A DNA stretch of 34,483 nucleotides from assembly GCF_014654205.1 (NCBI RefSeq), contig NZ_BNAW01000072.1, positions 1 through 34,483 on the forward strand, written 5' to 3'. The notes beneath the pieces are model-generated. The model did not search any database. It was given only the letters and a program-made list of their open reading frames with translations, and was not told the origin of the DNA. Position 1 is the stretch's first letter. Each line of letters begins with the position of its first letter. Below, in pieces: positions 11,601-21,400 of the stretch. Origin of the DNA: Amycolatopsis bullii. GTDB lineage: Bacteria > Actinomycetota > Actinomycetes > Mycobacteriales > Pseudonocardiaceae. A program made the translations under genes and the position numbers.

Positions 11601-14600
11601 GCAGCGCGGTGAACCAAGACGGTGCGTCGAACGGGCTGACCGCGCCGAACGGTCCCGCCCAGCAGCGGGTGATCCTGGCCGCGCTCGCCGACGCCGGGCT
11701 TCGTCCGTCCGATGTGGACGCGGTGGAGGCGCACGGCACCGGCACGAAACTGGGCGATCCGATCGAGGCCGAAGCGGTGCTGGCGACCTACGGCCGGGAT
11801 CGCGAGCGCCCGTTGTGGCTCGGCTCGGTGAAGTCGAACATCGGGCACACGCAGGCCGCGGCCGGGGTGGCCGGGGTGATCAAGATGATCATGGCGATGC
11901 GGCACGGAGCCCTGCCCGGGACGTTGCACGTGGACGAGCCGACGCCGCACGTCGACTGGTCGTCGGGCTCGGTCGCGCTGCTGACCGAGCCGGTGGCGTG
12001 GCCGGCGCCCGGCCGGCCGCGCCGGGCCGGGATCTCGTCCTTCGGCGTGAGCGGGACCAACGCCCACATCGTGCTCGAGGAAGGCATCGAGACACCGGGC
12101 GAGCCGCGCCCGGCCGAACCCGCCGGGCCCGTGCCGTGGGTGATCTCCGCCCACGATCCCGACGCCCTGCGCGCACAGGCGGAGCGGCTGCACCGGCACC
12201 TGACCCGGGCCGGTGCGGACACCACTCCCGCCGACATCGGGCTTTCGCTGGCGACCACCCGCGCCGCGCTGCCGCACCGCGCGGTGGTCCTCGGCCGGGA
12301 CCGCGGGGAACTGCTGGCCGGTCTGGCCGAGCTGGCCGGTGGCGGCCAGGTGGCCGCGCGCGGGGAGGCGCCGCGGACCCCGCCGAAGACCGTTTTCGTC
12401 TTCCCCGGACAGGGTTCGCAGTGGCCCGCGATGGCCCGCGAGCTCCTGGCCGCCGAACCGGTGTTCCGCGAGCGCTTGCTGGCCTGCGCCCAAGCCCTCG
12501 GCCCCCACGTCGGCTGGTCTCTGCTGGAAGTGCTGGAAAGCGCCGACGAGGCGGCGCTGGAGCGGGTGGACGTCGTGCAGCCGGCGTTGTTCGCGGTGAT
12601 GGTGTCGCTGGCGGAGTTGTGGCGGTCCCACGGTGTGGTGCCGGATGCGGTGGTGGGGCATTCGCAGGGGGAGATCGCGGCGGCGGTCGTGTCGGGGGCG
12701 TTGTCGCTCGAGGACGGGGCCAAGGTCGTCGCCCTGCGCAGCCAGGCGATCAGCCGGATCGCCGGGAGCGGCGCGATGGCCTCGATCCCGCTGCCCGCCG
12801 GCGAGGTGCGCGCGCTGCTCGGCGGCTCGGTGGAACTGGCGGTCCACAACGGACCCTCGGCGACCGTCGTGGCCGGACCGGCCGGCGAGGTGGCCGAGCT
12901 GGTCGAGCGCTGCCGGGAAGCCGGGATCCGGGCGAAGCGCGTCCCGGTCGACTACGCCTCCCATTCCGGTGCGGTCGAGGAGATCCGGGACACGATCACG
13001 ACGACCCTCGACGGGATCACCCCGCGAGCCGCCGGAATCGCCTTCCACTCCACGGTGACCGGCGGTGTCCTCGACACCACCACGCTCGACGCGGGCTACT
13101 GGTACGCGAACCTGCGGCGCCCGGTGCTCTTCGAAGACGCGGTCCGCGGCCTCGTGGCCGGCGGCCACCGCGCGTTCATCGAGGTCAGCCCGCACCCGGT
13201 GCTGACCGCGGCGGTCCAGGACACCCTGGCCGCCACCGGAACCGAGGCCGTGGTCACCGGCACGCTGCGCCGCGACGACGGGGGCCGGGACCGGCTGCTC
13301 GCGTCGCTCGCGACCGCGTACACCGGTGGCGTCCGTGTCGACTGGACGCCGTGGTGGCCCGGCGCCCGGCGCGTCGAACTGCCCGGCTACGCCTTCCAGC
13401 GCCGGCCCTACTGGCTCGAGGCCGCGCACGCCGGCGAGGCCGCCGATCCGGTGCAGGCCGCGTTCTGGGCGGCCGTCGAGGCGGAGGACGCCGCCGGGCT
13501 GGCCGCGACCCTCGGGGTGGGCGGCGAGCGGCAGGACGAGCTGCGCGCGGTGCTGCCCGCGCTCGCCGGCTGGCGGCGGGGGCACCGGGCCGCGGCGGAG
13601 ACCGGTTCCTGGCGCTACCGGGTGGTCTGGCGGCGCGTTCCGCCGACCGGTGCCAGGGTGGCGGGGCGGTGGCTGGTCCTGGTGCCCCGGGGTGGCGGCC
13701 CGCTGCCCGCCGAGGTGGCGGACCTGGATCCGGTCACCGTCGACGTGGCGCCGGACGCGGACCGGGCGGAGCTCGCCGGCCTGCTGGCGGCCTCGCAGTC
13801 CGCCGGCCCGGTGGCCGGTGTGCTGTGCTTTCCCGACGGCCCGGCCGAGCGTGCGGTGGCGAGCGCCGTCACGGCGGTGCAGGCCCTCGCCGACGCCGGC
13901 GGCGCGGCCCGGCTCTGGTGCGTCACCCGCGGTGCGGTGACCACCGGCCCCGGTGACGCGGTGCCGGAGCCGGCGCAGGCCGCGGTGTGGGGTGCGGGCC
14001 GGATCGCCGCCCTGGAGCACCCCGGCCACTGGGGCGGGCTGGTCGACCTGCCCGCCGGGGGCGGCCGGGGTGCGGCCGACGGCCTCGCCGCCGCGCTCGC
14101 CGCGGCCCCGGAGGACCAGCTGGCGGTCCGCGCGACCGGTCTGCACGTCCGGCGCCTCGTGCGGTCCACCCCCGGGGGAGGCACCTGGCAGCCCGCGGGC
14201 ACGGCGCTCGTCACCGGCGGCTCCGGCTCCCTCGGGTTGGAGACGGCACGCTGGCTGGCCCGGCGGGGCTGTGACCACGTCGTGGTGACGGCGACCGGGC
14301 CCGCGTTCGAACGGGCCGCCGAGCTCGACGCCGAACTGGTCGCCCTCGGGGCGAAAACCACGTTCCTGCAGTGGGATCCGGCCATGCCGGACGCGGCGGC
14401 CGCCTTGGCCGCGGCACTCCCCGGCGTCCGGCTCTCGGTGGTGGTGCACGCCGACGCCGGTCACGGGACCACGCCGATCGCCGAGCTCGATCCCGAGCGG
14501 ATCGCGCAGCTGCTGCGGCGGGTGGTGGCCGCCACCGGCACGCTCGCCGAGCTGGCGCGGGCGCACGACGCCTCGGCGCTGGTGCTCTACCGCGGTGTCC

Positions 14601-15469
14601 CGGGGGTCTGGGGCAGCGCGGGCGGCGGTGTCCACGCCGCGGCCGACGCCTTCCTGGAGGCGTTCGCCGAACAGGGCCGCGCCGCCGGGCTGCCGGTGAC
14701 CTCGGTCGCCTGGGGTCCGTGGGCGACAGCCGATCCGGATGACCTGGCCAAGACCACCCGGCGGCACGGCCTGCCCGGGATGGACCCGGCGAAGGCGCTT
14801 TCCGCGCTGCGGCCGCCCGGCGGCGAGCCGGAAATCGTCGCCGACGTCGACTGGACGCGGCTGTCCGCCGCGCTCACGGCGTTCCGGCAGGCCCCCCTGC
14901 TCGCCGAGCTGGCCGACGTGCGGTCCGAACCGGCGGAGGAAAGCCCCGGCGGCGGGTTCGCCGCGCTGCCGCCGCCGGAACGCCGCGCCGCCGTCCTCCG
15001 GCTGGTCGTGACGGCCGCCGCCGCGGTACTGGGACACGGCCCGGCGGGGACGGTCGGGGGACGGCGCGCGTTCAAGGAACTCGGGTTCGATTCGGTGACC
15101 GCGGTCGAGCTGCGCAACCGGCTCACCGCGGCCACGGGGCTGGCGTTGCCCCCGACGCTGGTCTTCGACCACCCGACGCCGGAAGCGCTCGCCGAGCACA
15201 TCTCCGCGGAACTCACGCCGGATCCGGGCCCGGAGTCGGTGCCCGACCTCATCGCCCGGCTGGAATCGGCGCTGCCCCACGCTTCGCTCGACGAAGGGAG
15301 CCGGACGGCCGTCGCCGCCCGGCTGGGCGCGGTGCTGGCCTCCCTTGCCGGCGGCCCCGGCAGCTCGGCCGGTGCCGGTGGCGGACCCGTCCCCGTGAAC
15401 GGCTTGGCGACCGCGTCGGCCGAAGAGCTACTCGCGTTCATCGACAGGGAGTTCGGTAACGATGGCTGA
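5615..15469 (+). CDS. Modular type I PKS, two modules: KS-AT(mal)-DH-KR-ACP-KS-AT(mmal)-KR(dead)-ACP
   Basis: 3284 residues. It starts at GTG 5615; an AGGAG overlapping the upstream TAG stop lies 6 bases before it, so translation is coupled. Residues 1-33 form a coiled-coil docking helix. Module A: KS 36-458; AT 558-850 with GHSVGE and HAFH (malonyl); DH 918-1178 with HxxxGxxxxP intact; KR 1195-1570 with Lys, Ser and Tyr present and VAD in place of LDD, keeping the diagnostic final Asp (B-type); ACP 1642-1716 with GLDSL. It should install a double bond. Module B: KS 1734-2155 intact; AT 2258-2560 with GHSQGE and YASH (methylmalonyl); KR 2665-3100 keeps the TGGSGSLG loop, but the catalytic Ser is Gly (residue 2994), Tyr is His (3007) and Asn is Asp, so it should leave an alpha-methyl beta-ketone; ACP 3125-3200. 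The tail ending FIDREF is a docking region for the third PKS, whose ATG overlaps this stop by 8 bases. Confidence 0.97.
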   Translation: MSNEDKLRDYLKRVTADLHEARERLREHEAGTADPIAIVGMACRFPGGVSSPDELWELVADGRDAITAFPADRGWDLAALYDPDPDHVGTSTTREGGFLHDAAEFDAGFFGVSPREALAMDPQQRLLLETSWEAFEDAGIDPGTVRGGRVGVFTGIMYHDYGSRLQHRPNPEFEGYLGEGSAGSIASGRVAYVLGLEGPAVTVDTACSSSLVSLHLAVQSLRRGECELALAAGATVMATPATFVEFSRQRGLSPDGRCKSFGDAADGTGWGEGAGVVLVERLSDAVRKGHRVLAVVRGSAINSDGASNGLTAPNGPSQQRVIRAALADARLAPSDVDVVEAHGTGTVLGDPIEADALLAVYGAGRAADRPLWLGSVKSNIGHTQAAAGVAGVIKAVQAMRHGVVPKTLHADPLSSHVDWSSGRVRPALEAVAWADPGRPRRAGVSSFGISGTNAHVILEQAPEAGPEPAPAPVPVVPWVLSAASEPALRAQAARLAAVDADPVDIGWSLLTTRALLPHRAVVLATDRASAEAGLAALAGGEPAPNVVTGRATGPRKPAFVFSGQGSQRPGMGRELHESYPVFAAALDEVCAAFAPHLPRPLREVMFADTGQPEAALLDETRYTQPALFAFEVALYRLAVSFGLGPHALTGHSVGEIAAAHVAGVLSLADACALVAARGALMQELPAGGAMLAVAAAEGDVAGLLGDRAGLAAVNGPDAVVISGDESAVDDLATAFAARGVRVRRLRVSHAFHSPRMEPMLDAFRAVVRGLEFREPALPIVSTVTGAVAGPGELTDPEYWVRHARETVRFADAVDALRDAGATAYVELGPDAVLAAMVRGCLGDGATEPVVPMLRRGRPEAEAVLAAIGTAFVSGTGVDWLSVLPTGRRVALPTYAFQRERYWLDPPADAGDLTAAGLGAAGHPLLSTVVGVAGSDRLVLTGRLSGRTRPWLTEHAVAGTVLLPGTAFVELALRAGAEVGCPLVAELTLQAPLVLPGDDGVDVQLVLDPPDETGRRPLAVYSRAGEAWLPHATGLLAPGVPAAADEEPWPPAGARAEDVAGLYDRLAGLGFGYGPVFQGLRALWRRGPDLFAELALPAEAHRDAGGYALHPALLDAALHALAGDDAASPLLPFAWHDVVVHTPGAAVARARLTRRGETLSLALSDQEGRPVASVRSLVLRPLDPALLRASGIADALFTLGWVPASPSRTRPGRCVVIGPGLAGSAAPLPEFADLPALLLDTGPEPEFVLAPVPSGNTGPVAAAHRMTADVLRLLRSWLSLDRFAGTRLVIVTAGAAGDPAAAAVHGLVRSAQAEHPGRFVLADIEDAADLPALTAALGTDEPQLAVRSGVVTVPRLARAEPAAAPAWDPDGTVLITGGTGGLGALVARHLVRRHGVRHLVLLGRRGAAAPGADALVRELTELGARVAVHACDVADRAAVAGVLAGIPAGHPLRAVVHAAGVVADATVGALTGERVDQVLAPKADAAWHLHELTRGADLIAFVLFSSVAGVLGSGGQSNYAAANAFLDGLARHRRAIGLPAVSIAWGPWETGMAGRLDERRATRVAGAATPLTDEDGLALLDAVLEGSGAVPVAVRLNTAAVGDEVPAVLRDLVRTRPRKPAGRTPALAARLAGADGPERERLLLDLVRTETAAVLGHRDPAAVDLELSFGDQGLDSLTALELRNRLSTATGRTLPAAVVFDHPEPLRLARFLGAELAGADPGPVAPRPRGATEEPVAIVGMACRYPGGVSSPEELWELVAQGRDAVGSFPADRGWDLAALYDPDPGHAGTSYVREGGFLYDAADFDAGFFGISPREALAMDPQQRLLLETSWTALEHAGIDPASLRGSSAGVFTGLMYHDYATGLTSVPDEVRGLLATGNSGSAASGRLSYTFGLEGPAVTVDTACSSSLVALHLAAQSLRRGECDLAIAGGVTVMATPATFLEFSRQGGLSPDGRCKAFAAAADGTGWGEGVGVLVVERLSDARRHGHRVLAVVRGSAVNQDGASNGLTAPNGPAQQRVILAALADAGLRPSDVDAVEAHGTGTKLGDPIEAEAVLATYGRDRERPLWLGSVKSNIGHTQAAAGVAGVIKMIMAMRHGALPGTLHVDEPTPHVDWSSGSVALLTEPVAWPAPGRPRRAGISSFGVSGTNAHIVLEEGIETPGEPRPAEPAGPVPWVISAHDPDALRAQAERLHRHLTRAGADTTPADIGLSLATTRAALPHRAVVLGRDRGELLAGLAELAGGGQVAARGEAPRTPPKTVFVFPGQGSQWPAMARELLAAEPVFRERLLACAQALGPHVGWSLLEVLESADEAALERVDVVQPALFAVMVSLAELWRSHGVVPDAVVGHSQGEIAAAVVSGALSLEDGAKVVALRSQAISRIAGSGAMASIPLPAGEVRALLGGSVELAVHNGPSATVVAGPAGEVAELVERCREAGIRAKRVPVDYASHSGAVEEIRDTITTTLDGITPRAAGIAFHSTVTGGVLDTTTLDAGYWYANLRRPVLFEDAVRGLVAGGHRAFIEVSPHPVLTAAVQDTLAATGTEAVVTGTLRRDDGGRDRLLASLATAYTGGVRVDWTPWWPGARRVELPGYAFQRRPYWLEAAHAGEAADPVQAAFWAAVEAEDAAGLAATLGVGGERQDELRAVLPALAGWRRGHRAAAETGSWRYRVVWRRVPPTGARVAGRWLVLVPRGGGPLPAEVADLDPVTVDVAPDADRAELAGLLAASQSAGPVAGVLCFPDGPAERAVASAVTAVQALADAGGAARLWCVTRGAVTTGPGDAVPEPAQAAVWGAGRIAALEHPGHWGGLVDLPAGGGRGAADGLAAALAAAPEDQLAVRATGLHVRRLVRSTPGGGTWQPAGTALVTGGSGSLGLETARWLARRGCDHVVVTATGPAFERAAELDAELVALGAKTTFLQWDPAMPDAAAALAAALPGVRLSVVVHADAGHGTTPIAELDPERIAQLLRRVVAATGTLAELARAHDASALVLYRGVPGVWGSAGGGVHAAADAFLEAFAEQGRAAGLPVTSVAWGPWATADPDDLAKTTRRHGLPGMDPAKALSALRPPGGEPEIVADVDWTRLSAALTAFRQAPLLAELADVRSEPAEESPGGGFAALPPPERRAAVLRLVVTAAAAVLGHGPAGTVGGRRAFKELGFDSVTAVELRNRLTAATGLALPPTLVFDHPTPEALAEHISAELTPDPGPESVPDLIARLESALPHASLDEGSRTAVAARLGAVLASLAGGPGSSAGAGGGPVPVNGLATASAEELLAFIDREFGNDG

Positions 15470-18400
15470 TGAGCAGAAGCTGGTCGAGTACCTCAAGCGG
15501 GTGACCGCGGATCTGCACGCCACGCGGGCCCGGCTGCGCGACGCCGAGCAGCGGGCGGTCGAGCCGATCGCCGTCGTCGGGATGGGGTGCCGGTTCCCCG
15601 GTGGGGTTTCGTCCCCGGAGGAGCTCTGGGACCTCGTGGCCGCCGGCGGCGACGCGATCTCGGCCTTCCCGGCGGGCCGCGGCTGGGAAGGTGCTTACCG
15701 CTACGACGAAAACGCCGACCGGCCGGGCACGATATCCACGCGCGAAGGCGGCTTCCTGCACGACGCGCCGGAATTCGACGCGGCGTTCTTCGGGATCTCC
15801 CCGCGGGAAGCGCTGGCCATGGACCCGCAGCAACGGCTGCTGCTGGAGACGTCGTGGGAGGCGTTCGAAAGCGCGGGGATCGATCCGGCGTCCGCGCGGG
15901 GCGAGGCGACCGGCGTGTTCGTGGGTACCAACGCGCAGGACTACGTGTTCGGGCTCGCCGGCGACGGCGACGAGGAACTCGAAGGGCATCTGCTCACCGG
16001 GAACGCGGCGAGCGTGCTGTCCGGCCGGATCGCCTACGTGCTCGGGCTGGAGGGTCCCGCCGCGACGGTGGACACGGCGTGCTCGTCATCGCTGGTGGCG
16101 ATGCACCTCGCCGCGCAGGCCCTGCGCGCCGGGGAATGCCGCCTCGCGCTCGCCGGCGGTGCGACGGTGATGGCGTCCCTGCTGCAGCTGCAGGGGTTCA
16201 GCCGGCAGCGCGCCCTCGCCGCCGACGGCCGGTGCAAGGCGTTTTCGGCCGCCGCCGACGGCATGGGCATGGCCGAAGGCGCCGGGGTGCTGCTCCTGGA
16301 ACGGCTTTCCGACGCCCGCGCCCACGGCCGCCGGGTGCTCGCCGTGCTCCGCAGCTCCGCGGTGAACTCCGACGGCGCGTCCAACGGTCTGACCGCCCCC
16401 AACGGGCCGTCGCAGCAGCGGGTGATCCGCGCGGCACTGGCGAAGGCCCGGCTCGAACCGTCCGATGTGGACGCCGTCGAGGCGCACGGCACCGGCACCG
16501 GGCTCGGTGACCCGATCGAGGCGCAGGCCCTGCTGGCCACCTACGGCAAGCACCGCGACCGCCCGTTGTGGCTGGGCTCGGTGAAGTCCAACATCGGGCA
16601 CACCCAGGCCGCGGCGGGGGTGGCCGGCGTGATCAAGATGATCATGGCGCTGCGGCACGAGGAACTGCCGCGGACCCTGCACGTCGCCGAGCCCACCCGG
16701 CAGGTCGACTGGTCGGCGGGCGCGGTGTCGCTGCTGGCCGAGCCGGTGCCGTGGCCCGCCGGCGAGCGGACGCGGCGCGCCGGGGTCTCGTCGTTCGGGA
16801 TGAGCGGCACGAACGCGCACGTCATCCTGGAAGAGGCGCCGGCCGAAGCCGGGCCCGGCGCCCGCACCACCCCGGAATCGATGCCCTGGCCGCTCTCCGC
16901 GCGCAGCGCGCGGGCACTCGCCGGGCAGGCGGACCGGCTCCGGAAGCACCTGATCGAGCGGCCCGAGCTCGACGTCGCCGACGTCGGGTTCTCCTTGGCT
17001 GCCACGAGAACGGCGTTCGAGCACCGCGCGGTGCTGACCGGGACCCGCGAGGACCTGCTGTCCGGTCTCGAGCTGCTGGCTCGCGGTGCGGAGGCCGGGG
17101 TGGGCGGGGTCGCCGGCGAGGAAGCGCGTCCGCTCGTGTTCGTCTTCCCCGGCCAGGGCACCCAGTGGGACGGCATGGCCCGGGAGCTGTACGTCCGGTC
17201 GGACGTCTTCCGGGCCCGGCTCACCGAATGCGCCGGCGCGCTCGAACCCCACGTCGGCTGGTCGCTGCCGGACGTCGTGCTGGGCGTGGCCGGCGCGCCC
17301 GGGCTGGACCGGGTGGACGTCGTGCAGCCCGTGTCGTTCGCGGTGATGGTGTCGCTGGCGGAGTTGTGGCGGTCCCACGGTGTCGTGCCCGACGCCGTGG
17401 TGGGCCATTCCCAGGGAGAGATCGCGGCGGCAGTGGTCTCGGGGGCCCTGTCGCTGGAGGACGGGGCCAAGGTCGTCGCCCTGCGCAGCCGGGCCCTGCG
17501 GGCGATCGCGGGCCGCGGGGGCATGCTCGCGGTGGGCCTGCCCGAGGACCGGGTCCGGGACTCGCTCGGCGCCGGCCTCGTCGTGGCGGCCGTCAACGGC
17601 CCGTCGGCCACGGTGGTCTCCGGTGACCTCGCCGCGGTCCGGGCGCTGGCGGACCGGCTGGCCGCGGCCGGAGCCAGGGCCAAGCTCGTGCCGGTCGACT
17701 ACGCGTCGCATTCCCCACACGTGGAGCAGCTGCGCGCGGAGCTGGCGACCGCGCTCGCCAGGATCACCCCGCGCCGGTCGGCGGTGCCGTTCTACTCGAC
17801 GGTCACCGGCACGGTGCACGACACGACCGGGCTGGACGGGGCCTACTGGTTCGAGAACCTGCGCCGCCCGGTGCGGTTCGCCGACGCGGTCGTGGCCCTG
17901 GGCGAGGCGGGGCACACCGCCTTCGTCGAAGTCAGCTCCCACCCCGTGCTGACGCCGGGCATCCAGGACCTCGCCGGCGACGCCGTGGTCACCGGCACCC
18001 TCCGCCGCGACGAGGGTGGCCTGGAGCGGTTCTGGGCGGCCGTGGCGGAGCTGCACGTGGCCGGCGTGCCCGTGGACTTCACCCCGGCGTACCCCGGCGC
18101 TCGGGCCGTCCCGCTGCCCACCTACGCGTTCGACCGGACGCGCTACTGGCGCGGCGGCGTTCCGGGCCGGGCGAAGCCGGTGGCCGACGGGTGGCGGTAC
18201 CGGGTCGGCTGGCAGCGGCTGCCGGACGCGGCCGGGGAGCTCTCCGGCCGGTGGTGGGTCGTCGGCACCGGGCCGGATCTGCCGGACTCCGCGCTCGGCG
18301 CGGCCGGGGTGCGGCGGATCGCCCCGTCCGCGGATCACGCCGAACTCGCCGGCCGGCTCCGGGCCGCCGCGGCGGACGGCGCACCGGCCGGCGTGCTCGC

Positions 18401-21400
18401 GCTCCCGCCTGCCGGCGCTCCGGCGGTCACAACGGCGGTCCTGGTGCGGGCACTCGGCGACGCCGGCATCGAGGCCCCGCTGTGGTGCCTGACCCGCGGC
18501 GCCGTGGCGGCGGTGCCCGGGGAACCCGTGCTCCCGGCCCAGGCCGAGGTCTGGGGCTTCGGCCGCAGCATCGCCTTGGAGCACCCGGAACGGTGGGGCG
18601 GACTGGTGGACCTCCCGGCCGACGCGGACGAAGCGGCGTGGGCGCGGCTGCGCGCGGTGCTCGCCGACGGTCCGGCGGAGGACCAGGTGGCGATCCGCGC
18701 GAACGGCCGGTACGCGCGCCGGCTCGTCCGCGCTCCGCTCGCCCGGGCCGGACGGCCCTGGCGGCCGGAGGGCACGGTGCTGGTCACCGGGGGAACGGGC
18801 GCCGTCGGCGCCCAGGTCGCCCGGTGGCTCGCCCGCGGTGGCGCCGAGCACCTCGTGCTGGCCGGACGCCGGGGCGGGGACGCCCCCGGGGTGGCCGAAC
18901 TGACCCGTGAGCTCGTCGCCCTGGGGGCCCGGGTCACCGTCGCGGGGTGCGACGTGGGGGACCGCGACGAGGTCGCGGCCCTGCTCGCCGGGCTGCCCGG
19001 CCCACCGCTGCGCGCGGTCTTCCACGCCGCCGGCGTGCTCGACGACGGTGTCGCGGAATCGCTCACCGCGGACCGGATCGAGGCGGTGGCCCGCCCGAAG
19101 TCCGTGGCCGCCGGGCACCTGCACGAGCTCACCCGCGGCCACGACCTCACCGCGTTCGTCCTGTTCTCCTCCTTCGCCGGCACCTTCGGCGCGGCGGGGC
19201 AGAGCGCGTACGCGGCTGCGAACGCGCACCTCGACGCGCTCGCCGAACTCCGGCACGCCCAGGGGCTGCCCGCCACGTCCGTCGCCTGGGGTTTCTGGGG
19301 CGGAGCCGGGCTGGCCGCCGGCAACGCGCTCGCCGACGAACGGCTGCGGCGCGGCGGTGTCCTCCCGATGGCGCCGGAGCAGGCGATCCTCGCGCTCGAG
19401 CTGGAGCTCGGCGCGGGCGATCCGACGGTCGTGCTCGCCGACGTCGACTGGACGCTGTTCGCCCCCGCGTTCACGGCGGCCCGGCCCAGCCCGCTGCTCG
19501 CCGAACTGCCGGAAGCCGGTAGCGGCGAGGCGCCCGCGGACGGCGGCGGGGCCGAGGATCTGGTGGGGCTGCCGGAAGCCGAGCGGCGGGACCGGCTGGC
19601 CCGGATCGTCCGCGCCGGCGTCTCCCGGGTGCTGGGCCACGACGGGGCGGACGCCGTGGACGTGTCCCGGCCGTTCAAGGACCTCGGCTTCGACTCGCTG
19701 ACCGCACTCGAGCTGCGGAACCGGCTCGGTACCGCGACCGGGCTGCGGCTGCCGGCCACGCTGGTCTTCGACCACCCCACCCCGGCGGCGCTCACGGCGT
19801 TCCTGGCGGCGGAACTCGGCGGTGGCGCCGCGCCGGCGCCGGCGCCGGTCGTCACCCGGCCCGTCGACGAACCGATCGCGATCGTGGGGACCGCCTGCCG
19901 CCTGCCCGGTGGTGTCCGCTCGGCGGCCGGGCTGTGGCGGCTCGTCGCCGACGGCGTCGACGCGATCGGGCCGTTCCCGGACGACCGCGGCTGGGATCTC
20001 GAACGGCTCTACGACCCCGAAGGCGCCGCGCCGGGAACGGTCTACGTCCGTGAAGGCGGCTTCCTCACCGACGCGACCGACTTCGACGCCGGCTTCTTCG
20101 GGATCTCCCCGCGGGAAGCGCTGGCGATGGACCCCCAGCAACGGATCCTGCTGGAGACGGCGTGGGAGTCCTTCGAGGACGGCGGGATCGACCCGACGTC
20201 CTTGCGCGGCAGCCGGACCGGGGTGTTCGTCGGCTCGAACATGCAGGACTACGGCGTCAGCCTGGCCGGCTCGGCGGACGAGCTGGCGGGCTACCTGCTG
20301 ACCGGCAACGCGTCGAGCGTGCTGTCCGGCCGGGTGGCTTACACGTTCGGGTTCGAGGGACCGGCGGTGACGGTGGACACGGCGTGTTCTTCGTCGTTGG
20401 TGGCGTTGCACCTGGGGGTGCAGTCGCTGCGCCGCGGCGAGTCGGACCTGGTGCTGGCCGGCGGCGTCACGGTGCTGTCGTCCCCGGTGGCGTTCGTGGA
20501 GTTCGCGCGGCAGGGCGGGCTTTCCCGGGACGGCCGGAGCCGGGCGTTCGGTGCGGGGGCGGACGGGACGGGCTGGGGCGAAGGAGTGGGGCTCGTTCTC
20601 CTGGAGCGCTTGTCGGATGCGCGGCGGGCCGGGCGCCGGGTGCTGGCGGTGGTGCGGGGTTCGGCGGTGAACTCGGATGGTGCGTCGAACGGGTTGACGG
20701 CGCCGAACGGCCCTTCGCAGGTCCGGGTGATCCGGGCGGCGCTGGCCGATGCCGGGCTGGAACCGTCCGATGTGGACGTCGTGGAGGCGCACGGGACGGG
20801 GACCGCGCTGGGGGATCCGATCGAGGCCCAAGCGGTGCTGGCGGCGTACGGCGTGGGGCGTGGGGTGCCGTTGCTGCTGGGTTCGGTCAAGTCGAACATC
20901 GGGCACACGCAGGCCGCGGCCGGGGTGGCCGGGGTGCTCAAGATGGTCGAGGCGATGCGCCGCGGGGTGGTGCCGAAGACGTTGCACGCCGAGGTCGTTT
21001 CGCCGCACGTCGACTGGGGTTCCGGAGCGGTGCGGGTGGTGAACGAGGCCATGCCGTGGCCGGATCCGGGGCGTCCGCGCCGGGCGGCGGTGTCCTCCTT
21101 CGGGATCAGCGGCACCAACGCCCACGTCGTGCTGGAAGCACCCGACGAGGCCGGGACGGCGCCCGAACCGCCGGTCCGGGCGATGCCGGTGGTGCCGTGG
21201 GTGGTGTCGGCGGCGAGCGAATCCGCGCTGCGCGCCCAGGCGATCCGGCTGGCCGGGTTCGCCGCGGGCGCCGACGCGCCTTCGGTGGCGGACATCGGGC
21301 TCTCCCTGGCCACGACCCGGGCGGCGCTGCCGCACCGGGCCACGGTGCTGGGGGAGACCCGCGAAGACCTGCTGGCCGGCCTGCGGGCGCTGGCCGGCGG

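Noticed and set aside
7871..15280. Very long open frames on the minus strand opposite the PKS genes (also 1820-5914, 16086-22874 and 30539-34285)
   Set aside because: They are antisense shadows produced by GC-rich codon bias. Their translations are rich in Arg, Gly, Pro and His with no domain, while the + strand in each case encodes continuous PKS domains.
5720..21135. The repeated KS and AT segments as DNA repeats or a mobile element
   Set aside because: They are homologous coding domains of consecutive modules. There are no terminal inverted repeats, transposase or target duplications.
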